Origin: Suillus spraguei
Lineage: Eukaryota; Basidiomycota; Agaricomycetes; Boletales; Suillaceae
Reading direction: 5' to 3'
Length of the DNA: 64,000 bases
Assembly: GCA_016800925.1 (NCBI GenBank)
Contig: JABCPU010000169.1
Location: forward strand, 62,001 to 126,000
Shown here: positions 45,641 through 57,312 of the stretch, piece by piece
Layout: each line of letters starts with the position of its first letter
How positions within the stretch are numbered: the stretch's first letter is position 1
The notes under the pieces: model-generated
Told to the model about the DNA's origin: nothing
The model's database searches: none
Seen by the model: only the letters and a program-made list of their open reading frames with translations
Made by a program: the position numbers and the translations under genes

Positions 45641-47400
45641 GAAAAAGATATCTACCAAAAATGTGTGAATCAAATCTTTTGATTGCCTGACATTTGTCTG
45701 AGTCCTGAGTGCTGAATCCCAAGTGCCAAACCCCAAAATTGTGGACTACCGGGGATGGGCACTCAGGATTTGGCACTTGGGACTCAGAAAAATGTGAGGC
45801 AATAAAAAGCTGAAACTCAAAACTCAAAACTTGAAACTTGCAAAAATGTATATCATGTAAAATGCCTATTTCCTTACACAGTTCACCGAGTGTCAAGTAC
45901 CATAACCCAGGACCCAAATCCCAAATCCTTGGCAATGTAACAAGTGCCGAGTGCCGGAACCCAAACCCTGAACCTCGAAACTTAAAACTTAAAACTTGAA
46001 ACTTACAACTCACAAAAATGTGAATCATGTAAAATGTCTATTTCCTTACACAGTTCACTGAGTGTCAAGTACCACGACCCGGGACCCGAATCCCAAATTC
46101 CTGACAATGTAACAAGTGCTGAGTGCTGGAACGCGGACCCCAAACCTCAAGACTTGAAACTTGAAACTTGAAACTCGCAAAAATGTGTATCATGTAAAAT
46201 TTCTATTTCCTTACACAGTTCACTGAGTGTCAAGTACCAAGACCCGAGACCCGGATTCCTGGCAATATCACAAGTGCTGAGTGCTGGCACCCGAATCCCG
46301 AGTTCCTGGCAATGTGACAAGTGCCAAGTGCCAGAACCTGACCCCCAACCCCCGAAACTTCAAACTTCAAATTGAAACTTGCAAAAATCTGTATCATTTA
46401 AATGTTCTATTTCCTTGCACAGTTCACCGAGTGTCAAGTACCATGACCCAGGACCCAAATCCCGAATTCCTGGCAGTGTAACAAGTGCCGAGTGCCGAAA
46501 CCTGACCCCCGAACCCCGAAACTTTAAACTTCAAAATTGAAACTTGCAAAAATCTGTATCATGTAAAATTTCTATATCCTTGCACAGTTCACCGAGTGTC
46601 AAGTAATAAGATCCAGGACCTGCATCCCGAATTCCTGGCAATGTAACAAGTGCCAAGTTCCAGAGCCTGAACCCCAAACTCCGAAACTTCAAACTTCAAA
46701 CTTGAACCTTCCAAACATCTGTATCATGTAAAATGTCTATGTCCTTGCACAGTTCACCAAGTGTTGAGTACCAAGACCCGGGACCCAAATCATGAATTCC
46801 TGGCAATTTAACAAGTGCCGAGTGCTGGATCCCGAACCCTGAAACTTCAAACTTCAAATTTCAAACTTCAAAATTGAAATTTGCAAAAATCTGTATCATG
46901 TAAATTTTCTATTTCCTTACACAGTTCACCGAGTGTCAAGTACCACGACCCGGGACCCGAATCCCGAATTCCTGGCAATGTAACAAGTGCCGAGTGCTGG
47001 AACACGACCCCCGAACTCCGAAACTTACAACTTGAAACTTGAAACTCGCAAAGATGTGTATCATGTAAAATTTCTATTTCCTTATACAGTTCACCGAGTG
47101 TCAAGTGCCAAGACCTGAGACCCGAATCCTGAATTCCCTGAAATTTGAAACTTGAAATTTGAAACTTGAAACTTGAAACTCACACAAATCTGTATCATGT
47201 AAAATTTCTATTTCCTTATACAGTTCACCGAGTGTCAAGTACCAAAACCTGGGACCCACATCCCGAATTTCCGGCAATGTAACAAGTGCCTTGTGCCGGA
47301 ACCTGAACCCTGAACCCTGAATCCCAAAACTTGAAACTTGAAACTGTATGCCAGGGTTTTGGGTCTTGGGTCTCAGTACTTGACACTTTGTGAGTTTCGA
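45641..47400. repeat. Satellite 1: ~165-172 bp tandem repeat, ~9 copies
   Basis: The landmark GTTCACCGAGTGTCAAG (with variants) starts near 45881, 46053, 46218, 46422, 46587, 46752, 46924, 47089 and 47223: intervals 172, 165, 204, 165, 165, 172, 165, 134. Each unit also contains ATCATGTAAAATTTCTATTT and a nested short-period tract of AAACTTGAAACTTGAAA and CCCGAACCCCGAA. Copies are 80-95 percent alike by eye. The frames here are repeat-driven, not genes. Confidence 0.85.
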
Positions 47401-47460
47401 GTTTTGGGTTCCGAGTTTTGGCACTCAGCACTCAGGACTTGGCACCCAGTGATTCAATAA

Positions 47461-48340
47461 TTTGCTTCTGGCAGAGGTAACATTCATTGAAAAAATTTGT
47501 ATATACATCTATCACTATGCAATTATGTCCACCTCCTCACAAGACCCTTTAACCTTCACCTCAACATCCAGTTCAATCTCGACCATCTTATCATGGATGC
47601 CCTCCTGTTGCTCCTCAATCATTTTTAGAGTTTTTGAATGTCTTACCATTGCATAAATGGCCGGCCCTGCTCAGACATCAACAGTAGTACACTCCCACAT
47701 GTGTCATATGCAAAGGATCAGTTGTATATAGGCCACAAATCTGATATGTCATGTACAGGGGATATTTCTACTGATAAGAAGCCTACATAATAATCAAGCT
47801 TGTGATAAGTGATCTAATGTGTGATTTACCTCTCATATATGTCCCTAATGATGTATTTGAAGTTTTAGAAAGATCCATGAAGGACTGACTGAATGATAAG
47901 TAAAATGACATATGTGTGAAAAGTGACAATTGACATCTTTTTACACAAAGTCACATTTATATATGGTACAGGTTGAATATTTCATTCAAAATATGTAACA
48001 TACATGTTAGACTACTAAAGGAACCTATACTGCATACTGCCCTGAGGTTGGAGGGTGGTGGAAGGGATGTGGTGTATATCTCAGTTGACCCAGCATCAAA
48101 GTCCTACAACTGCCCAACTGACCATTTTCGATGTTTTGGGACTTTGAACTTTCCCACAGTCAATTTCTTATCTATTTCACTTCCTCAGCACTCAATTCTT
48201 GTTGGATGGTTTTATAAATTTAGATATATCATAGTGAATGTATTTTAAATCTACTCCAGGTGTCTGATTAATAAACTTTGATGTTTTGAAAGTATGGGCT
48301 CCTTATCAGTAGAAATAGTAAGCATTCACACTAGTTCAAA
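47461..48340. other. Region with a duplicated TE-gene 3' fragment
   Basis: 47485-47600 (TATACATCTATCACTATGCA, then AACCTTCACCTCAACATCCA) matches 52020-52110, which is the 3' end of the minus-strand hypothetical gene at 52.05 kb. The rest to 48340 is A/T-rich with no supported gene. Confidence 0.4.
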
Positions 48341-48900
48341 ACTCCGGCCTATTTTAAGTTGATCGAGCCCCTTCAGTGACAAACTCCGTACTATACGGGT
48401 CACCTGACCCACATAATATCCCATCAAAGATGGGCCAGCGGACCATGGGCCGAGGTTATGTATATCCTCGATGTTGACGGATGGGCCGGGGAAAATATTA
48501 TTTCCGATGGAGACGGGTGGGCTGGGAGACTTGTATTTTCGGGAGAGACGAGTGGGCCGAGGGAAACATGATTTCTGATGTTGACGGATGGGCCAGGGGG
48601 ATATCATCCCCGACAGAGATGGGTGGGCCCATCTGGGTAGTATGTAGAGTAGGATATTATAGACAGCTGGGCTGAAGAGAGATGCAAGGCAAATATTATT
48701 GCATAGACGGGTGGGCCAAGGTAAGAGAATATTACATATACAGGTGGGCTGAGGTGAGAGAATATTACATATATGGGTGGGCCGACGTGGGGTGTATTAC
48801 ATGGACAGGTGGGCCAAGGGTGCAGTAAAATATTTATTGCATAGACGGGTGGGCTGAGGTAAAATATATTACATATACGGGTGGGCCTAGATATGTATCA
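48341..48900. repeat. GGTGGGCC-core tandem repeat block 2
   Basis: Same family as 43358-43860, including the shared lead-in GGGCCAGCGGACCATGGGCC (48431-48450, compare 43410-43429). About eleven irregular units with cores such as ACGGGTGGGCC separated by ATATTACATAT-type spacers. Confidence 0.7.
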
Positions 48901-49566
48901 TAAAGACATACAGCTGATGTAGCCACCAGAGAATCAAACACATAGGATACATGCACCCTATGAGTGCATATACCTACCATCAACCACCAAAATCTAAACC
49001 CTGAAGCACGAAAACCTGAATTCATCATGTCTGACATTCATCGATAATTGAGGTGCCGGGTGCCGGGTGCCCGAAAACAATGTTAGGCAATAAAATGACT
49101 TTGATCCACACATTTTTGGTAGATATCTTTTTCATCTCAAATCTCGAATCTCGAATCTCGAGTGCCGAACCCCAAATCCCAAAATCTGGTAGTCTACAAT
49201 CTCAGGGTTTGGTCCTTGGGACTCAGACACATGTCAGGCAACAACAAAACTTTGATCCACACATTTTTGGTAGATGTCTGTTTTGTCTTGAATCTCGAGT
49301 TTCTAGTTTCTAGTTTCGGTACTCTGCACCCGCACCCGGCACTTGGCACTAGATGACTCCACACATGGACTTTAAATCTTTCACCTTGTGTGTTGTGTTT
49401 CGGGTGTCCGGGTATCTGGAATTCAGGAAATATCTAGTTTGAATCTCCAGTTTCAAGTTCCTGGATTCACTCAAGTGCAGAAGCCCGAGTACCGAACCGC
49501 GAACCCCTAAATAGTAGACTACCAGATTTTGGAGTTTGGAGTTCGGCACTTAGAATGTGTGGATCT
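48901..49566. repeat. Satellite-related flank, ~170-bp units
   Basis: Contains at least two units with TTTGATCCACACATTTTTGG (49100-49119 and 49251-49270) and G/C-rich words GAGTGCCGAACCCC; the same words recur in satellites 1 and 2. 49385-49460 (TGTGTGTTGTGTTTCGGGTG) also matches 51905-51985, so it looks like a junction module between satellites and TE copies. No gene. Confidence 0.55.
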
Positions 49567-50280
49567 GTTAAGACTGTACTCAAGGGTAGAGAGATCCGAA
49601 GGGCTTTGGCCTCAGTTCGTGCACTGTGCCCCTTTCTCAAGTAATGCCCCTTATTTCAGGGAGGAGTTATTCGTCTGAAGACCCGGAAAGAGTTGCGTGA
49701 CGGGTCCGGGTGTCCGAAGGTTATTCGGAACGTAAGGAGAGGACAGAGATTAAGGCTAGTTTCGGAATGAGTTCCTAACTAGAAACTAACGGAGGTAGAC
49801 TATCCGAAGATAGAGTCAGAGATATAGACTATAGGAATCAATCCTAAGTCTCGGAAGGTGACTCAAGCGGAAAGTGGCTTAAGTCCAGAGGAAACAGAAT
49901 GAGTAGAATCTAAGATGATATTCGAACTAAGGTTCTACGGAGATCTACAAGTGGTTTATATACTGTAAGTATCTAAGACGGATAATCAGCAAGTCCGGGA
50001 CCGAGGGCTATGTACGAAGTGTATCAGAAGTCTATTAGTTAATGCACAGCAGATCAGTAACACAGGACGGAAATATAAACAGCCAGAGTACCGGAAGCAG
50101 GAGGAATGACGAAAGGAGTTAGACGCAGATATACACAAGGGAGTTAAGGTGCGAGAAGTGAGTACATTCGGATGGGTGGTCCGGACAGGATCTGTGGACC
50201 GGACGGATATGGAAACGATCGGATCTGGTCGGATATGGTCGGATCTGAGATTAGAAGTATGGTATATGACAGGATCAATA
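49567..50280 (+). mobile_element. LTR-like dispersed repeat, copy C
   Basis: Begins TGTTAAGACTGTACTCAAGG and carries CTTTGGCCTCAGTTCGTGCA, CTAACTAGAAACTAACGGAG and GGATATGGTCGGATCTGAG, shared in the same order with 56.3-57.7 kb. No coding capacity. The end is uncertain; satellite 2 starts at about 50281. Confidence 0.5.
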
Positions 50281-51900
50281 GGTGTCTATTGCCTCACATT
50301 GTTCTGAGTTCCGAGTCACGAGTGCTGGGTGCCAGGGTTCAGGGTTCAGCACTGACAATATGTTGATCAAAATCTTTCACATTATGAGTACCAAGTCCCG
50401 AGTCCTGAGTGCCGGGTGCCAGAGTTCGGGGTTCGGCACATAAAAATGTGGATCGAGGTCTTTCACATTGTTTTGAGTGCCGAATACCGATCCCTGAGTG
50501 CTGGGTGCCGGAGTTCGGGGTTCAGCACTCAACATGTGTAAATCAAGATCATTGTATTGCCTCACATTGTGCTAACTCCCCAGTGCCGGAGTTCAGGGTT
50601 CGGCACTCAACATGTGTAAATCAATATCTTTGTATTGCCTCACATAGTTTTAACTTGCAGGTGGCGGGGTTCAGGGTTCGGTGTCAAAATATGTGGATCG
50701 ATATCATTCACATTGTTATGAGTACCAAGTCCCGAGTCCCAATTGCCGGGTGCCAGAGTTCGGGGTTTGGCACATAAAATATGTGGATCGAGGTCTTTCA
50801 CATTGTTTTGAGTCCCGAATAACGATCCCCGAGTGCTGGGTTACCATGTGAGGCAATACAAAGATATTGATTTACACATGTTGAGTGCCGCACCCCGAGC
50901 TCTGGCACCTGGGAGTTAGCACAATGTGAGGCAATACCATGATATTGATTTACACATGTTGAGTGCCAAACCCCGAGCTCCGGCACCCGGCAGTTAGCAC
51001 AATGTGAGGCAATACCATGATATTGATTTACACAAGTTGAGTGCCGATCCCCGAGTGCCGGGTGCCAGAGCTCGGGGTTTGGCACTCAACTTGTGTAAAT
51101 CAATATCATGGTATTGCCTCACATTGTGCTAACTCCTGGGTGCCAGAGCTCGCGGTTTGGCACTCAACATGTGTAAATCAATATCTTTGTATTGCCTCAC
51201 ATGGTTCTAACTCATGGGTGGTGGGGTTTGGGGTTCGGTGTTAAAATATGTGGATCAATATCTTTCTCATTGTTATGAGTACCAAGTCCCAAGTCCCAAG
51301 TGCCAGGTGCCGGAGTTCAGGGTTCGGCATTCAACATGTGTACATCAATATCTTTGTATTGCCTCACATTGTTCTCACTCCTGGGTGCCGGGGTTCGGGG
51401 TTGGGTGGTTAAATATGTGGATCAATATCTTTCACATGGTTATGAGTCCCGAGTCCAGATTCCCAACTGCCGGGTGCCGGAGTTCAGGGTTTGGCACTCC
51501 ACACATGTAAATCAATATCTTTGTATTGCCTCACATATTTCTAACTCCCGGGTGCTGGGGTTCGGGGTTCGGTGATAGAATATGTGCATCGACATTGTTC
51601 ACATTGTTATAAGTTCCAAGGCCCGAGTCCCGAGTGCCAGGTGCCAGAGTTCGGGGTTCGGCACTCAACATATGTCAATCAATATCTTTGTATTGCCTCA
51701 CATTGTTCAAACTCCCGGGTGCCAGAGTTTGGGGTTCAGCACATCAAATATGTGGATCGATATCTTTCACATGGTGATGAGTCCCAAGTCCAGGGTCCTG
51801 GGGTTCGGGGTTTGGCACTTAAGATATATGGAATGATATGTTTCACAATGTGACCTGGCACCCGGCACAAGGTAACTTGACAGATATGTTTCAAATTATT
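50281..51900. repeat. Satellite 2: ~80-165 bp tandem repeat with an internal inversion
   Basis: Units contain GTATTGCCTCACATTGT, a G/C-rich block GTGCCGGAGTTCGGGGTTCG and TGTGTAAATCAATATC. Plus-orientation copies occur at 50.29-50.82 and 51.06-51.88 kb. Between them (about 50830-51045) units are inverted, creating a palindrome. The landmark GTATTGCCTCACAT recurs near 50555, 50632, 51111, 51190, 51357, 51523 and 51692. No genes. Confidence 0.8.
50993..51133. repeat. Palindrome: two perfect 53-bp arms, 35-nt spacer
   Basis: Arm 50993-51045 (starts GTTAGCACAATGTGAGGC, ends TTGAGTGCC) is the exact reverse complement of 51081-51133. Similarity continues outward, with a few mismatches, for at least another ~50 bp per side. 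The 35-nt spacer itself contains CCCCGAG and CTCGGGG. It marks the switch point between inverted and direct satellite 2 units. Confidence 0.9.
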
Positions 51901-52049
51901 TAAATTGTGTGTTGTGTTTCAGGTAGCCGGATATCTGGAATTCGCCAAATATCCATTGTGAATCTCCAGTATCCAGTTCCGGATTTCCGGACTTGGCATC
52001 CAGCACTGACATTCATTCAAACATTGTATATACATCTATGAACATACAA

Positions 52050-52735
52050 TTATGTAGCCATTTCACCCTCATCGGCAGAGGGTTCAACCTTCACCTCAAC
52101 ATCCATATCATCAGAATCATATTCTGGGACAAGGTTGCCCGGATCATCTGGGTCCACAATTTCGCCGGACGTTTGTGGACCCTCAGGCTGAATCTGGCTG
52201 AGCTCAAATATGAGACCCTCAATGATAGATGCAGGCTGGACTTTCGGAGACGGAGGCTTCATCCCTGCCATATCCAAGTCAATGAGGGGAGCAAGTGCAG
52301 ATGGGAGGGGTGAGATGGACAGGGGGACAGACTGATCAAGCAAAAAGGTTGCATTGACAGGAGAGTCGGGAAGTGGAAATGAAGGGTGCCAGTCCATGAC
52401 TTTGTGACAAAGGCCCTCATGGAGGCGTTGCAGGTATCAATCTTACCATCCTGCTCCACCACACGAGCCTCAAGAAGAGCAATTCGAGTGGCACCATCCT
52501 GAATCGCAATTGCCATGGAATGGAGATCTGGAATGGGCACATCAAGTGCTGGACGAGGCACTGCGGTGCTCGAAGACGGAATAGCTAAGTGAAAGATAAG
52601 GTCAGATGGTCATAGACAATTGGGGTGACTCACAAGCTGGTGCAGGTGCCGGTGTCTTGGGGGCAGTGATTGTCTTGCTGCGCCCACAGGACTGTGCCTT
52701 GGGTGTGGTCACAGCATTAGATGCATGTGATGATG
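52050..52735 (-). CDS. TE-associated hypothetical protein, partial, one frameshift
   Basis: Minus-strand exon 52584-52050 preceded across a GT-AG intron (52633-52585) by an exon reaching at least 52735 (TTPKAQSCGRSKTITAPKTP, Pro/Ala-rich). Exon 2 has a short coiled coil (RIALLEARVVEQDGKIDTC), then, one frame over, VMDWHPSFPLPDSPVNATF and an acidic tail (VPEYDSDDMDVEVKVEPSAD) ending at 52050. The frame break fits one missing base in the A run (TTT 52401-52403 on plus). I do not recognise a named domain. Position among satellites and TE copies, and a duplicate of its 3' end at 47.5 kb, mark it as transposon-linked. A start codon was not fixed. Confidence 0.45.
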
Positions 52736-53484
52736 TATACCTTGGGCCGGATGATGAGATCAACTATGATTCTGGGTCATCAGGTGGTCCAGATGTCTTG
52801 GATGCAGTTCCTGGTAGGTTTCTCAATTCACATTTAGATAATCCTACTTTGGATGTTCATTCAATCCATCCAGATCATTTATACCCAGCTCAGCCTGAGG
52901 AACTGCCTTTGTTCAATGATCTGGACTTGTACCTAGGGCCTGATGATGATCTTATTGATTGTGATGAAGCACCGGAATGTGCTGATGTTGAGATTGATGC
53001 TCCGGCTATCCCAGGAATAGCAATTCCAGGTGAGTTCATCCATACCATCTCATTTTTATTGTTGATGTGATGTCCCAAGCACATGCAACACCTCCTAAAC
53101 ATCAGTCCCCCATACCAGAACTCAGCAATGAAGACCTGCGTGCCATGCTTAGGGAGTTCATGCCCCTAGGGTCATATGATCAAACAGAATGTGAGTATTT
53201 AATTGTTCATCATGTATCTTTCTGCTAATTTTCTTTAAGTTGAATCAATTCTGGATCGCCTGGACCATTACCAACAGCGTCATGGCCATCTTCCAGAGCC
53301 TACCGTACATCAACTCCTCGAGGCTGACCGACCATTCCGAGTGGCTTGGGCTGACACATCCGACAAACTCAGAAGAGCTGATATGGACCTCCGGAGGTTG
53401 CAAAGGGCCAAACAGATGAGCTCTGAATTGCTGCTTGTATTAGATACCCTCATTGAAAAGTGTGATGATCAACCCCATATGTAA
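52736..53484 (+). CDS. Possible TE-associated hypothetical protein, plus strand
   Basis: Protein-like stretches on the plus strand joined by plausible short introns: VYLGPDDEINYDSGSSGGPD (52736-52800), LYLGPDDDLIDCDEAPECAD (52927-52986), HATPPKHQSPIPELSNEDLR and FMPLGSYDQTE (53080-53190), then ESILDRLDHYQQRHGHLPEP and MDLRRLQRAKQMSSELLLVL to a stop after PHM near 53484. The YLGPDD motif occurs twice, suggesting an internal duplication. I recognise no family and cannot fix start or all splice sites. Confidence 0.3.
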
Positions 53485-53936
53485 ATATTTGGATATTCAT
53501 TCACATACTTACATCATGTGAACCACTGAATTTTTCATGTATAACAATGACATTTCCAATTTATTTTAGATGATGCACAAACCCTAATGTCTAATACCAA
53601 CTACCAATGATTGATACCTGGGTGCCAGACCTTGGTGATCGGGAGTCGTCCGGAACTTGGTGATCAGGATTTGTCCAGAACTCGGTGCTTGGGATTCAAC
53701 ATTTGGGATGTGGGACACTGTGTTTTGAGAAGTGTGACAAAGGATGAAAATGTGGTACACATGGGGGCAGTTTGGTATATGTACATTATTTCCTTCCCCT
53801 TGCCCTGGTTACTCGAAGTGTACTCTCTACCGGCATTTGAGACTTACTCCGGGTGGTCCTTGTGGATGGTTCAATGACAGCTTTCTTGCCCTGTATACTC
53901 CTTGGTTCCAGCGATGTGTTCCTCTCTTCCACTTCC
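53485..53936. other. Short intergenic stretch between convergent hypothetical genes
   Basis: About 450 bp. A minus-strand open frame reaching 53786 (DLLAGLTEEVEERNTSLEPR) may be a frame-shifted C-terminal extension of the next gene. Otherwise nothing is seen. Confidence 0.3.
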
Positions 53937-55049
53937 TCAGTCAACCCGGCCAGGAGGTCGCCCATCCGTGATGTCAAAAGTGCACCTGCCTTGGCCGGCC
54001 TGGCCAGGTGTTTCGATGTCTGGAAGCAACGGCATCCCATCCCCATCTGTGTCGAGTTCAAAAGCTGGTTTTCTGACTCTTTTGTGACCTCCCTTCACCT
54101 GTCGTCCTCCATCCTGTGCCCCGGCACCTATCATTGTGATGATCAATGAATTCATTCTTGCATCCAAAGTTCAAACACTCACCGAACTGTTCCTGGGCGT
54201 ACTCCTGCCATACTGGCTCAATGTCCTCCCAGTCCTTTGTCTTCATGAAGCTGTCCCCATCTCCTAATGCCTCATTATCATCATGCCTGCACATATATTG
54301 AGATCCAAGATCAGCAATGACGGACACAATTGACTTACATCCCGAACAGAACCTCTCCCTGTTCATTCTTCCAAGCTGACAACACAAAAACTCTCATCCC
54401 GCATTGCCTCCACATCTCTTTCGAAAAGTGCTCCATATATGCCGGTCCCTTCTTATGAGCAACTTCTGCTTGTATCTCCGGAGGAGGAAAGCTGTTTGAC
54501 CATTCTTCCACTGTTTCTTTTGCCTTCTCCAACTCGTCATCGTCCAATTCAGCCATGACTCTCTTCACAGCCCCTGATAATGTTTGAACATACCGGGATC
54601 TCCCGGCTTTGCCCTGGACTCGTCCTCAATCCTCTTTAGCACCTCTTCGCACTTCTGCTGGTAGACCACCATCCTAGGCGTCCATTTCCTCCCATACTTT
54701 ATCATGTCCTTCCTTTCCTTCCTTTTCTTGTTGTTGAATAACCAAGTCTTATACATCTGAGAGTTGATGGAAGAATAAGATGTTAAAATTGTAGTTTTTC
54801 AACACAACGAAGATGCATCACCTGCTTCCTCTTTTTCCATTGTCCTTGGTCGACTTTAGGAGCAAACAACCTGGCTGCCCTGGCAATTGCAGTGAAAACC
54901 CCTCGCTTCTCACCCCTTTTGGCCGTGGTCCACTCAGGAAGGTAGTTCTTCAACTCCGAAATTTCGTTTTCCGCGAGCTTCTGTGTCTGTGGTTGACATG
55001 CCCTATTTCTGCCAGAAGTCAAGTGAGTGGAATGACCCATCCTTGCCAT
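53937..55049 (-). CDS. Agaricomycete TE-associated protein of unknown function, one frameshift
   Basis: Minus strand, about four exons: 55049-~54822 (KLAENEISELKNYLPEWTTA, KRGEKRGVFTAIARAARLFA, QGQWKKRKQ), 54756-~54339 (MYKTWLFNNKKRKERKDMIK, PRMVVYQQKCEEVLKRIEDE, then MAELDDDELEKAKETVEEWS and MEHFSKEMWRQCGMRVFVLS), ~54284-54181 (ALGDGDSFMKTKDWEDIEPV, WQEYAQEQFG), and a final Gly/Lys-rich exon to 53937. One G is missing in the run at 54571-54574 (plus CCCC), between FKHYQG and AVKRVMAELDDD. The block order is that of a large family of mushroom hypothetical proteins often found beside transposons; no enzymatic motif is visible. The true C-terminus may lie further left if another base is missing. 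Confidence 0.5.
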
Positions 55050-55255
55050 GGTGAATCAAATTGCAGAATGGGCTGAGGATAAGCAAGGTGGAAGTATGAA
55101 CGAATTGTCAGAAGTTGATCTTTGACAAAAGCCTAACAGTAGCTTAATTGAGCTATATTGGTCCTGAAGCCATAAATGGACATAAATTTGTAATGAGTCA
55201 GCAGGACAGTATGACACCACAATGTAATAAAAATTCATTCCACCTGAGCAGATGT

Positions 55256-55925
55256 TTTGCTTGCAAAATTAGCATTAGAAAATAAGATGAAGATAGGTAG
55301 ATGCACCCCATTGCAAAAATCCCACAGGGTAGAAGCAAGGGGCAGCAAAGGTAGAAAGATTTGGGTCAAGGTCCCACTTGCAAGCACGAGACGACGAGCC
55401 TACAGGTCCATGCCTCACTCTCCCCCAGAATCACCAACACTTCAGCCTGTTCAGGCACCACCTCCTTGGGATGACTTTCCTGACAATACTTACGAGCAAG
55501 ACCAAGGCTCATTTGAGCCATTGCAACTCCCAAAAACCATGGCAAGTTCATGTTAAATGTTGGAGTGTCATTCAAACTATAGCTAAATATAAAAAATGCA
55601 GAGTCAAAATGACTACCTCAGGCAATGGCTGCCAAGGCAGGAATCATATCTGCATCACCTCCTGGATCGAGAAGCTCCACCAGAAGACAGGAGATGCATC
55701 ATCTGCCACCAGGATGGGGTCTACAAATGTCAAGATTGTCTTGGCGAGCCTCTCTATTGCATGGGCTGTTGCAGGAGTCAACATCATTGCAATCCTTTCC
55801 ACTGGATCAGTCAATGGAATGGTCAATTCTTCGAGCGGAGTTATCTCACTCATGTCAGACTCACCATACACCTCGGGCATGATGGCAAGCAATGTCTGGT
55901 GCTCACAGATAGGTGGGATTTGTTC
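55256..55925 (+). pseudogene. KDZ transposase N-terminal fragment (CxC2-like cysteine cluster)
   Basis: A basic/Pro-rich lead (RKIWVKVPLASTRRRAYRSM, SPPESPTLQPVQAPPPWDDF) and, after an intron near 55544-55599, QNDYLRQWLPRQESYLHHLL followed by the CxC2 cluster: CIICHQDGVYKCQDCLG, LYCMGCCRSQHHCNPFHWI, QWNGQFFERSYL and IHLGHDGKQC. This is the N-terminal signature of Kyakuja-Dileera-Zisupton transposases. The protein stops right after DLFKSYSE, where an LTR-like repeat begins, so the whole catalytic part is missing. The splice phase at the intron is off by one, so another base loss or a different donor is possible. Confidence 0.7.
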
Positions 55926-57312
55926 AAGAGTTATAGTGAAGTCCGGACGGAGTCTGGATGAACTCTGTAGGACAGGATAGCTTGATAGAGCTCCGAAGGA
56001 CTTCCGGATGAGCGCAGGAACGCGCCGGAACTATTTCCAGATGGTAGGGAGTAATGGTAAGACTACTGGAACAAGTTCCAAGTAGAATGGATGAAGGATG
56101 GACTCCTGGACAAAGTCCAGGGCAGGATAGGAGCAGAGCTCCTGAGGGAAAGATGATCCATAGATGTCGGAAGTTAGGGTAGGATAGGTCTGGAGGACCA
56201 GAGGTCCGAAGGTCTGGAGCTCGGAGGAGTGGAAGAGCAGAAGAGCAGAGGAGCAGAAGAGCAGAAGAGCAGAAGAGCAGAAGAGCAGAAGAGCGGAGGG
56301 GTGAATGATTGGATGATCAGACAAGCATAGCTCTATGGATCTTAGGGGAGGTATTGAACTACTATAGAGGAGTAGGTCCGGATATTATAGAAGGATGAGT
56401 ATAGACTACTCCGGACAAGGTCCAGAATAGAAACAGACAGGATAAGACTACCAAAGGTAGAGTCAGAGGTGAAACAGATGAGTGACAGGAAATGGATGGA
56501 GTCTGAAAAGGATATAGGACAAAGGATCAAGGCTCCGGCTTAGGGAATGATTCCATAGGTCTGAGTCAGAAGCTTACAAGGGCCAGAGCCCAAGTGCGAG
56601 AACAGAAACAGATTTATATAGACATGGTAACAAGATACAGAAGTCAAAGGAATATACAGAAGTAGGAAAGCAATGATCAGACTGAAGTCTGCAGGAGTTG
56701 TACTACAAGGTTATATACTGTAGGTAGCATGCCAGAAGGTAAGTAAGCATAGTCTGAAGGCTATGTCTGAAGCATGCAGAAACACATCAGTAAGTACAAC
56801 AGAACATAAGGCTATGAACTCAAAGATAAAACTTGTACAAAATACTTATCAAGACGGAGGCAGAGATAACTGAGAGCTGGGGACACAGATACATATATAC
56901 TAAATGGGGTAATGCATAGGTGCGCAGGAATAGTTTGGATATGAACTCGGATTGGATATAGACACAGATTGGATATGGATCAGATTGGATGGGTGGATGA
57001 GACCGGATGGATGGATTGGGTCGGATATGGATATGGATTAGATATGGATGGATATGGATTGGAGTGGTTGATTGGATGTATGAATTGGGTGTCCGGATGT
57101 CTATGGATTGAATCAGATCTGGACTGAAATGTATAGTATATGACAGTTTTGGACAGAGTCCTAACTAGAAACTAATGAGAATAGACTACCCAAAGGTAGA
57201 GCTGGAGATATAGACTATAGGATACAATCCTAAGTCTTGAAGGATGACTAGAGTTTAAAGGAACTAAAGTCTGGAGGACAGAATGAGCAGAACTAAGATG
57301 ATATTTGAACTG
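55926..57312 (+). mobile_element. LTR-like dispersed repeat, copy B (5' truncated)
   Basis: Inverted relative to copy A (43861-45446). Starts abruptly after KDZ coding sequence near GTTATAGTGAAGTCC and lacks the TGTTA start seen in copies C and D. It includes a 9-bp AGAGCAGAA microsatellite (56226-56290) and a GGATATGGAT-rich tract (56930-57070). Ends at 57312 where copy D begins. Confidence 0.5.
56226..56296. repeat. 9-bp microsatellite AGAGCAGAA
   Basis: About seven near-perfect tandem units, AGCAGAAGAGCAGAAGAGC. The inverted counterpart at 44980-45025 (CTCTTCCGCTCTTCCACTCT) is shorter, so the tract has changed copy number. Confidence 0.8.

Noticed and set aside
45612..52000. Many 60-140 residue open frames in the satellites
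   Set aside because: They repeat with the satellite period on both strands, lack starts in common and encode only repeat-derived words; not genes.
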